Shown one piece after another: positions 21,707-28,488 of a DNA stretch of 32,661 nucleotides. Location of the stretch: positions 1-32,661 of the forward strand of contig USEC01000022.1 in NCBI GenBank assembly GCA_900553595.1. The letters run 5' to 3'. The notes beneath the pieces are model-generated. The model was not told the origin of the DNA. It saw nothing but the letters and a program-made list of their open reading frames with translations, and made no database searches. This DNA comes from an uncultured Prevotella sp. GTDB lineage: Bacteria; Bacteroidota; Bacteroidia; Bacteroidales; Bacteroidaceae. Position 1 is the stretch's first letter. The number at the start of each line of letters is the position of its first letter. The position numbers and the translations under genes were made by a program.

Positions 21707-23581
21707 ATGCTCATGATGAAACGAAACAACAGTAGAATATTTATAATGGCACTCCTCGCGGTTGTCATGCTCACTGCCATGGCTCCCGCTCTGGCACGCA
21801 TTGCTGCCGACGACATACCGGAAAACGACTCAACGATGTCGCTTCCCGCCGACACTCTCGCCTATGACGACCCGCGACGCTTCGACGAATTCTTCCTTGA
21901 AGCGCAGTGTCTCAAGCAGAAAGGCGACTCCGACAGTGCCTTCGCGCTTTTGCGTCACTGCCTGGAACTCGACTCCACAGCGGCGGAGGCATACTTCGCT
22001 TGCGCTCCGTTCTACAAGCAGAAAGGCAACGACTCGCTCTCGCTCGACTGCCTTATGAAGGCCGCACGACTCGCACCTGGCAACGATACCTATCAGGAAT
22101 ATTTGGCACGCCACTACATAGAAGCCGGCGATTACGCCAAGGCAGTGACCGCTTACGAGAACCTTTACAGCGATCATCGCGACCGAAGTGATGTGCTCGA
22201 CATCCTGTTTCAGCTCTATTACCGTAAGAAGGACTACAGCAACGTGCTCAAAACACTCGACCGTATAGAGCAGATCGACGGCGGCAGCGAGGAACTGACA
22301 CTCATGAAAATGAACGTGTATGAGCAGCGTGGCGACCGTAAGATGGCGTATCAGATGCTGCGTCAGGTGGTGGACAGCCACCCGAACGAGCCTAACTACA
22401 AGGTGATGCTCGGCAACTGGCTCCTCAACCACGACCGGCGCGACGAGGCGTTCACCATGCTTCAGAGCGCACTCGCTGACGACAGCGAAAACGAATTCGC
22501 ACAGATGTCGCTCTACGACTATTACCGTACTGCCGGCAACGACTCCGCTGCCGCCGCCATACGCGACCGCTTGCTGCTCAGTGCAAAGACCGACGACAAG
22601 ACGAAGATATCGATGTTGCAGCAGTGCATAAAGGAAAGCGAGAGGCAGGGAGACGACAGCATACCCGTGCTGAGGCTCTTCGACCGTGTGCTGGAGGTGA
22701 CTCCGAAGAACGGCGACATAGCCTATCTCAAGGCAATGTACATGCGTCTGAAGTCGATGCCCGCCGATTCCGTGGCTGAAGCCTACCGCCGTGTGCTGCG
22801 GATAGAGCCCGAACAGGTGTCGGCACGCGTCGATCTGTTGCAGATGCAGTACTCCAAAGCCGACTGGAATGCCATCATCAGCACCAGCACCGAGGGCATA
22901 CAGTACTGCCCTACGAGCATGATGTACTACTATTTCCTTGGTGTCGCCCACTTCCAGAAGGACGACGACGATGCCGCCCTCGATGCCCTTAGACGCGGAG
23001 TGAGCGTGATAAACAAGGACAGCAACCCCGAATTCGTGTCCGATTTCTATGCCCTCATGGGCGACATACTGTATAAGAAGAACCGCCCCGAAGAGGCTTT
23101 CGCCGCCTACGACAGCTGTCTGCAATGGCGCGACGACAATGTCTCCGCCCTCAACAACTATGCCTACTACCTCAGCATGCAGGAACGCGACCTCGACAAG
23201 GCTGAGAAGATGAGCCGAAAGGCGATAGAAGAGGAACCGTCAAATGCCACTTACCTCGACACCTACGCCTGGATAATGTTCCTGAAAGAACGCTACGACG
23301 AGGCGAAGGCATACATCGACCGCGCCCTGGAATGCTCCACCGACACCGCTTCCACCGATGACGGCGGCGTGGAGGAGGGCGGCAACGGTTCCGGTTCGGG
23401 CGACTCCGACAACGCATTGAGCGGTGTCGTGCTCGAACATGCGGGCGACATCTACGCCAAATGCGGCGACATCGACCGCGCAGTGGAACTCTGGGAGAAG
23501 GCAGTGCGTGTCGGAGGAGGCAGCGCGCAACTCCCCAAAAAGATAAAACAAAGAAAATACATACCTGCAAAACAGACTTGA
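21707..23581 (+). CDS. Secreted tetratricopeptide-repeat protein
   Basis: The 624-residue protein starts directly after the dut stop; later in-frame ATGs at 21713 and 21716 are also possible. A signal peptide (about 5-30) leads into the periplasm. From about 58 to the end there are TPR-like helical pairs (for example AEAYFACAPFYKQKGNDS, YAKAVTAYENLYSDH, NNYAYYLSMQERDLDKAEKMSRKAI, LEHAGDIYAKCGDIDRAVELWEKAV), which build protein-binding superhelices. A Gly/Ser-rich linker near 560-575 interrupts the last repeats. The end is lysine-rich. In the same operon are a DUF4292 lipoprotein and an EnvC-like protein, so a scaffold for envelope assembly or division is likely; the partner is unknown. Confidence 0.85.
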   Translation: MLMMKRNNSRIFIMALLAVVMLTAMAPALARIAADDIPENDSTMSLPADTLAYDDPRRFDEFFLEAQCLKQKGDSDSAFALLRHCLELDSTAAEAYFACAPFYKQKGNDSLSLDCLMKAARLAPGNDTYQEYLARHYIEAGDYAKAVTAYENLYSDHRDRSDVLDILFQLYYRKKDYSNVLKTLDRIEQIDGGSEELTLMKMNVYEQRGDRKMAYQMLRQVVDSHPNEPNYKVMLGNWLLNHDRRDEAFTMLQSALADDSENEFAQMSLYDYYRTAGNDSAAAAIRDRLLLSAKTDDKTKISMLQQCIKESERQGDDSIPVLRLFDRVLEVTPKNGDIAYLKAMYMRLKSMPADSVAEAYRRVLRIEPEQVSARVDLLQMQYSKADWNAIISTSTEGIQYCPTSMMYYYFLGVAHFQKDDDDAALDALRRGVSVINKDSNPEFVSDFYALMGDILYKKNRPEEAFAAYDSCLQWRDDNVSALNNYAYYLSMQERDLDKAEKMSRKAIEEEPSNATYLDTYAWIMFLKERYDEAKAYIDRALECSTDTASTDDGGVEEGGNGSGSGDSDNALSGVVLEHAGDIYAKCGDIDRAVELWEKAVRVGGGSAQLPKKIKQRKYIPAKQT

Positions 23582-23582
23582 A

Positions 23583-24494
23583 ATGAAGAACAGATTATTG
23601 AAAATGCTCCCCATACTGGCTCTTGCCGCCCTCGCTTCATGCGCAAGCAAGAAGGCAGTGAGCGATGCCACGACACCGACAGCGGCACATGCCGGACACA
23701 AACACTCGGACAACAACGCGCAGAAAGGCATGAGTGTGGAGCAGACGGCGTTCTTGCAAAGCGTCAATGACAACCATGTGTATGCCAAAGACATCGTAGC
23801 CGACGCCTCGTTCAAGATAGAAATGGGGACGAAGCGGATAGCATGCGACGGACAACTGCGTATGCGCCGCGACAAAATCATACGCTTGCAGATACTCCTT
23901 CCCATCATACGCACCGAGATAGCACGCGTGGATTTCACCCCCGACCGTGTGCTCCTTGTCGATAGATACCACAAGGAATACATCGAAGCCGACTACTCCC
24001 AGGTGAGTTTCCTCGCCGACAACGGCATCACGTTCTACTCGCTTCAGGCTCTGTTCTGGAACCAGTTGTTCGCTCCCGGCGAGCAGAACGTGGCGCAGCA
24101 GACACTCAAGAAGTTCGCCGCCGACCTCGCTTCCGCCGCCACGACAGTGCCGGTGACGCTCAGGAAAGGGCAGATGTCGTTCCGATGGGACGCTGAAAAA
24201 GCGTCGGCACGCATCGTGAAAACCACCGTGACATACGACAGTCAGACCCACGGCAAGTCGCAGCTCGTGTGGAACTACGCCGACTTCCGCGCCCTTGGTG
24301 TGAAGATGTTCCCCGCACAGCAGCAGTTTACGTTTGAAACCGAGGCTGCCGGCAAACGCCAGACGGGTACCGTCAGCATTAAGATGGGGACACTCAAGAC
24401 ACCGTCCGACTGGGATACAACGACCACACTCTCGTCGAAATACCGGAAAATAGAGACTCAGGACATCCTCAAGAAAATCACTTCGCTCCAATGA
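23583..24494 (+). CDS. DUF4292-type lipoprotein
   Basis: The 303-residue protein has a lipobox, ALASC, with Cys20, and a histidine-rich linker (AGHKHSDNN) before the folded part. The region from about 75 to 290 (SFKIEMGTKRIACDGQLRMRRDKIIRLQILLP, then RVLLVDRYHKEYIEADYSQ) has the long beta-strands of the DUF4292 family, which is common in Bacteroidetes and related in fold to LolA/LolB-like lipoprotein carriers; that fold assignment is from memory and not shown here. It begins one base after the TPR gene and its stop overlaps the next ATG (ATGA). A role in moving or sensing lipids or lipoproteins at the outer membrane is a reasonable guess. Confidence 0.75.
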   Translation: MKNRLLKMLPILALAALASCASKKAVSDATTPTAAHAGHKHSDNNAQKGMSVEQTAFLQSVNDNHVYAKDIVADASFKIEMGTKRIACDGQLRMRRDKIIRLQILLPIIRTEIARVDFTPDRVLLVDRYHKEYIEADYSQVSFLADNGITFYSLQALFWNQLFAPGEQNVAQQTLKKFAADLASAATTVPVTLRKGQMSFRWDAEKASARIVKTTVTYDSQTHGKSQLVWNYADFRALGVKMFPAQQQFTFETEAAGKRQTGTVSIKMGTLKTPSDWDTTTTLSSKYRKIETQDILKKITSLQ

Positions 24495-26164
24495 AACGAT
24501 ACCTCATCATATTGATGGCGGCTCTGCTTGCACTCACCGTGCCGGCACAGACCCGCCGAACGACCTCGAAACCAAAGGCGACGGCACGCACGCAGAGCCG
24601 TAAGTCGGCGGCAACGAAAGGCAAGACCACTGCCGCCAGAAAGACGGCGGCACGGAAAACAACGCGGAAGAAGACCAAAGGCAAGAGCAATAATGTGGCG
24701 AAATACTCCACATCGGAAATCCGTGGACTCGAAAGCAAGAAGTCGAAACTGCAAAAGGAGATACAGCAACAGGAACAGAAACTGCGTGCCAACCAGGCGG
24801 ATGTGAAGAAACGCCTCAACCAACTGTTGCAGATAAACAGCGAGATAGACCGTCACCAGAAGAACATCGACGGCATACAGCAGGACATCGACCACCTCGA
24901 CGGCAACATAGGCCTGCTCAAAGCGCAGTTGAAGACGCTCGAGGAGCAGCTCGCCGAACGCAAGGCCAAGTATGTGAAATCGATGCGTTACATAGCACGC
25001 AAGCACACCATGCAGGACCGTCTCATGTTCATCTTCTCGGCAAAGAACTTCGCCCAGATGTACCGCCGCTTGCGTTTCGTGCGCGAGTATGCCTCGTTCC
25101 AGCGTGCGCAGGGCGAGATGGTGAAGTCGAAACAGCTTCAGGTAGCCGACAAGCACCGCCAGCTTGAGGAGGTGAAGGGCCATAAGAGCAACCTTCTCTA
25201 CAAGGGACAGCAGGAGCGCAAGGCCCTCGAAGGGCAGCAGACGGAGCAGCAGTCCGTGGTGAACTCGCTCCAGAAACAGCAGAAGACACTCCAGAACATC
25301 ATAGCGAAACAGCGTAAGGACGCACAGGCCATCAACGCGCAGATTGACAAACTCGTGGCGATAGAGGTGGAGAAGGCACGCATACGCGCCGCCGAGGAAG
25401 CCAAACGGAAGGCCGCCGTCGAAGCCGCCGCACGCAAGAAACGTGAGGAAGAACTTGCACGCAAGAAGGCGGAGGCGGAGAAGGCACGCCTGGAGAACGA
25501 GCGACGCCTGCGTGAAGCCCGTGAGCAGGAGCGCAAGGCGAAGGCTGAAGCCAAAGCCGCCGCCGACCGTGAAGCCGCTGCCAGAAACCGTGAGACGGCT
25601 GCCGCCAGAGAGCGTGCGGCGCAGGTTGCACGCGAGGCGGAAGCCAACCGTGAGGCAATAGAGCGCAAGGCGCGTGAGGACGAGAAGCGAAACCGCAGCG
25701 AGATAGACAAGGCCAAGGAGAACGTGCAGCGTGTCAGCACCGTAAGTTCGGTGGACAGGATGATGAGCGGCGGCTTCGAAGCCAACCGCGGACGCCTCCC
25801 CATGCCGGTGACGGGCAGTTGCCGTGTCGTCTCCCACTACGGGCAGAACACTATAGAAGGGCTTAGAGGCGTCACCATCGACAACAAGGGCATCAACATC
25901 CTCGGCTCGCCCGGCTGCCAGGCACGCTCCATCTACGATGGCGAGGTGAGCGCGGTGTTCAGCTACGGCGGCACGACGGGCGTGATAGTACGCCACGGAA
26001 TCTACCTCTCCGTGTACTGCAACCTCCGCTCGGTGAGTGTGCATAAAGGTCAGAAAGTATCTACACGCCAGGCACTTGGTACCGTAGGCGACGACAATAT
26101 ACTCCAGTTCCAGCTCCGTCGCAACAGCTCCAAGCTCAATCCCGAACAGTGGTTGGGACGATAG
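24491..26164 (+). CDS. EnvC-like murein hydrolase activator (degenerate LytM/M23 domain)
   Basis: The 557-residue protein has a signal peptide (to about residue 20), a very basic Lys/Arg/Thr-rich segment at 21-75, long coiled coils at about 75-270 and an Ala/Arg/Glu-rich helix to about 425, then a LytM (M23) domain to the end. The zinc ligands of active M23 peptidases are missing: the HxxxD site reads VTIDNKGIN, the HxH site reads LQFQLR, and only one His remains in RHGIYLSVY. This matches EnvC, which does not cut peptidoglycan itself but activates amidases at the division site. The start overlaps the DUF4292 stop. The operon ends here at a perfect inverted repeat. Confidence 0.88.
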   Translation: MKRYLIILMAALLALTVPAQTRRTTSKPKATARTQSRKSAATKGKTTAARKTAARKTTRKKTKGKSNNVAKYSTSEIRGLESKKSKLQKEIQQQEQKLRANQADVKKRLNQLLQINSEIDRHQKNIDGIQQDIDHLDGNIGLLKAQLKTLEEQLAERKAKYVKSMRYIARKHTMQDRLMFIFSAKNFAQMYRRLRFVREYASFQRAQGEMVKSKQLQVADKHRQLEEVKGHKSNLLYKGQQERKALEGQQTEQQSVVNSLQKQQKTLQNIIAKQRKDAQAINAQIDKLVAIEVEKARIRAAEEAKRKAAVEAAARKKREEELARKKAEAEKARLENERRLREAREQERKAKAEAKAAADREAAARNRETAAARERAAQVAREAEANREAIERKAREDEKRNRSEIDKAKENVQRVSTVSSVDRMMSGGFEANRGRLPMPVTGSCRVVSHYGQNTIEGLRGVTIDNKGINILGSPGCQARSIYDGEVSAVFSYGGTTGVIVRHGIYLSVYCNLRSVSVHKGQKVSTRQALGTVGDDNILQFQLRRNSSKLNPEQWLGR

Positions 26165-26205
26165 AGGGTAAACCCTTGTTTCCGCAGGAATTATGCCGCA
26201 TTTGC

Positions 26206-26293
26206 AAAGAAGCCTTGTTTGAAGCACAAAGAAGCCTTGTTTACATCCCGAACAAGGCTTCTTTGTGCTTCAAACAAGGCTTCTTTTTTGTCG
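26206..26293. repeat. 22-bp phased repeat array, locus 2, forming a perfect 36-bp inverted repeat
   Basis: Two direct units start at 26206 and 26228 with core AAAGAAGCCTTGTTT, and two inverted units at 26250 and 26272 with AACAAGGCTTCTTT, all on a 22-bp grid. Bases 26206-26241 are the exact reverse complement of 26251-26286, with a 9-base loop, TACATCCCG, and the right arm runs into six T residues. It lies 41 bases after the EnvC-like gene and can serve as its terminator. Confidence 0.93.
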
Positions 26294-26364
26294 TGATAAA
26301 TTTGTCTGTCGTCGGACGAAGCAGTGAATAATTAACACATTTGTAATATAAAAACGTGCAAATA

Positions 26365-26396
26365 TTTGTGTGAGTGCGGAAAAATTAGTAATTTTG
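26365..26396 (+). promoter_or_regulatory. Promoter of the rimP-nusA-infB operon
   Basis: TTTG at 26365-26368, a 20-base spacer and TAATTTTG at 26389-26396 match the Bacteroidetes consensus at both boxes, the best promoter in the window. The expected start of transcription is near 26403, just before a terminator-like hairpin. Confidence 0.75.
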
Positions 26397-26411
26397 CACT
26401 CGTTCAGTGGA

Positions 26412-26443
26412 ATGAGGGGCTCCGTGAGAGCTCCTCATTTTTG
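26412..26443 (+). terminator. Leader terminator (possible attenuator) before rimP
   Basis: AATGAGGGGCTC at 26411-26422 pairs with GAGCTCCTCATT at 26428-26439 as a 12-bp stem with one G-U pair and a CGTGA loop, followed by a T run (TTTTTG). It starts only about 10 bases after the expected transcription start, so it must act on the operon's own transcript. It could allow premature termination to set the level of nusA. An alternative antiterminator fold is not obvious. Confidence 0.65.
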
Positions 26444-26523
26444 TTTGAAAATCGGCTCTGTGGCGGATGAAGAAGTTGGTTTTGTGCCACGGCAGTGCGA
26501 TTGTTTTTTATTCACAAAAAAGT

Positions 26524-26991
26524 ATGATAGATAAAAATGTCGTAAAGAACATCGTCAATGAGTGGCTCACCGACAAGGAGTACTTCCTTGTTGATGTGGA
26601 AGTCAGCCCCGATGACAAAATCGTTGTTGAGATAGACCATGCCGACGGCGTGTGGATTGAGGACTGCGTGGAGCTGAGCCGCTTCATAGAGTCACGCCTC
26701 AGCCGCGACGAGGAGGACTACGAGCTCGAAGTGGGTTCGGCAGGCCTGGGACAGCCCTTCAAGGTGCCGCAGCAGTATGAATGCTTCGTCGGCAAGGAGG
26801 TGGAGGTGCTCGACGCCGACGGTCAGAAGGTGAAAGGCGTGCTCAAAAGCGTCGATGGCAACGACTTCGTCGTGACAGTGAAGGAAAAAGTGAAGGTGGA
26901 AGGCAAGAAACGCCCGCAGTTGCAGGAGGTGGACCATGCCTACCAGATGGACAAAGTAAAATATACAAAATATCTAATAAATTTCAAATAG
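26524..26991 (+). CDS. rimP: Ribosome maturation factor RimP
   Basis: The 155-residue protein helps assemble the 30S subunit, binding S12 and its rRNA region. The N-terminal domain (about 1-75) shows the family pattern with EYFLVDVEVSPDDKIVVEIDHADGVWIEDCVELSRFIESRL, then YELEVGSAGLGQPFK near 70-84 (usually VSSPGLDRPL in other phyla), and a C-terminal SH3-like barrel (FVGKEVEVLDADGQKVKGVLKSVDGNDF). The frame is open to 26467, but the ATG at 26524 (MIDKNVVKN) fits the family start. It stands 7 bases before nusA in the classical rimP-nusA-infB order, which supports the call. Confidence 0.92.
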   Translation: MIDKNVVKNIVNEWLTDKEYFLVDVEVSPDDKIVVEIDHADGVWIEDCVELSRFIESRLSRDEEDYELEVGSAGLGQPFKVPQQYECFVGKEVEVLDADGQKVKGVLKSVDGNDFVVTVKEKVKVEGKKRPQLQEVDHAYQMDKVKYTKYLINFK

Positions 26992-26998
26992 AAGAGCT

Positions 26999-28255
26999 AT
27001 GGCAGCAAAGAAAGACGAAACAGTGAGTATGTTCGACTCGTTTAAGGATTTTAAAGAGACCAAGAACATCGACCGTACCACGCTCGTGAGTGTGCTTGAG
27101 GAGAGCTTCCGTAACGTATTGGCCAAGATATTCGGCAGCGACGAGAACTTCGATGTAATCGTCAACCCCGACAAGGGCGACTTCGAGATATACCGCAACC
27201 GCGTGGTTGTGGCCGACGGTGAGGTGGAGAACGAAAACAAGGAAATCTCGCTCACAGAGGCACGCAAGATAGAACCCGACTACGAAGTGGGCGAAGACGT
27301 GTCAGAGCGCGTGGATTTCGCCAAGTTCGGACGCCGCGCCATCCTCAATCTCCGCCAGACTTTGGCTTCGAAGATATTGGAACTGGAGCACGACTCGCTC
27401 TACAACAAATACAAGGACCGTGTTGGTCAAATCATAGCAGGCGAAGTCTATCAGGTGTGGAAGCGCGAAGTGCTCATCGTCGATGACGAGAACAACGAGC
27501 TTCTGCTGCCCAAGGCCGAGCAGATACCGAGTGATGTCTATCACAAGGGAGAGACAATCCGCGCCGTCATAGAGCGTGTAGATAACGAAAACAACAACCC
27601 CAAAATCATCCTCTCACGCACAAGTCCGGCATTCCTGCAGCGACTCCTCGAAGCCGAAGTGCCCGAAATCAACGACGGACTCATCAGCATCAAGCGCATT
27701 GCCCGTATGCCCGGCGAGAGAGCCAAGATAGCAGTGGAGAGCTACGACGAGCGCATCGACCCCGTAGGAGCCTGCGTCGGAGTGAGAGGAAGCCGCGTGC
27801 ACGGCATAGTGCGTGAGCTTTGCAACGAAAACATCGACGTAATCAACTACACGGCGAACACAAAGCTCTTCATACAGCGCGCTCTCAGCCCCGCAAAGGT
27901 GTCAAACATCAATGTCGATGAAGAGAACCTCAAGGCCGAAGTGTTCCTCAAGCCCGAGGAAGTGAGCCTCGCCATCGGACGTGGCGGACTCAACATCAAG
28001 CTCGCATCAATGCTCACCGGCTACACCATCGACGTGTTCCGTGAGGTGAACGAAGAGGAAGCCGACGAGGATATCTATCTCGACGAGTTCTCCGACGAAA
28101 TCGACCAGTGGGTCATCGATGCCATCAAGAGCATCGGGCTCGACACCGCCAAGGCAGTGCTCAACGCTCCGCGAGAGATGCTTGTTGAGAAGGCCGACCT
28201 CGAAGAGGAGACTGTCGATAACGTGCTCAGAGTGCTTCGCGCCGAGTTCGAGTAA
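26999..28255 (+). CDS. nusA: Transcription termination/antitermination factor NusA
   Basis: The 418-residue protein binds RNA polymerase and nascent RNA, and affects pausing, termination and antitermination. The N-terminal polymerase-binding domain spans about 1-135, the S1 domain about 138-200 (KDRVGQIIAGEVYQVWKR), KH1 contains VGACVGVRGSRVHGI near 255-270 and KH2 AIGRGGLNIKLAS near 323-335. A short acidic segment and a helix-hairpin-helix-like end (SIGLDTAKAVLNAPREMLVEKADLEEETVDNVLRVL) finish it; the long acidic repeats of the E. coli protein are absent, as in most bacteria. It follows rimP by 7 bases. Confidence 0.96.
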   Translation: MAAKKDETVSMFDSFKDFKETKNIDRTTLVSVLEESFRNVLAKIFGSDENFDVIVNPDKGDFEIYRNRVVVADGEVENENKEISLTEARKIEPDYEVGEDVSERVDFAKFGRRAILNLRQTLASKILELEHDSLYNKYKDRVGQIIAGEVYQVWKREVLIVDDENNELLLPKAEQIPSDVYHKGETIRAVIERVDNENNNPKIILSRTSPAFLQRLLEAEVPEINDGLISIKRIARMPGERAKIAVESYDERIDPVGACVGVRGSRVHGIVRELCNENIDVINYTANTKLFIQRALSPAKVSNINVDEENLKAEVFLKPEEVSLAIGRGGLNIKLASMLTGYTIDVFREVNEEEADEDIYLDEFSDEIDQWVIDAIKSIGLDTAKAVLNAPREMLVEKADLEEETVDNVLRVLRAEFE

Positions 28256-28267
28256 GCAACGATACAT

Positions 28268-28307
28268 AAGGGAGTGACGGAAACACACTGATTTTCCGAA
28301 CTCCCTT
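28268..28307 (+). other. Intercistronic hairpin between nusA and infB
   Basis: AAGGGAGT pairs with ACTCCCTT, with CGGAAA against TTTTCCG inside, giving a stem of about 14 bp 12 bases after the nusA stop. There is no T run after it. In a 233-base gap within a conserved operon it could be a processing site or a partial terminator. No TAnnTTTG promoter for infB is evident. Confidence 0.55.
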
Positions 28308-28488
28308 AGCAAGTATCTAAACAGTAACAAACAAAAACATTTAAAATCACAGAAAAGCGAAAAGGCGTAAGGCAGGCAGTCCGCAGTCACGGACAACCCC
28401 AAAAGGCAGTCCCGGCAACGGACAGAAGCAGGCAGACGTCCGGCTTTATTGCTTCTTTACTCTTTCACTTTTTGTAAAACGATAAAAT

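Noticed and set aside
24458..26227. 589-residue minus-strand frame opposite the EnvC-like gene
   Set aside because: Leu/Arg-rich antisense frame without motifs, fully covering a well-supported gene.
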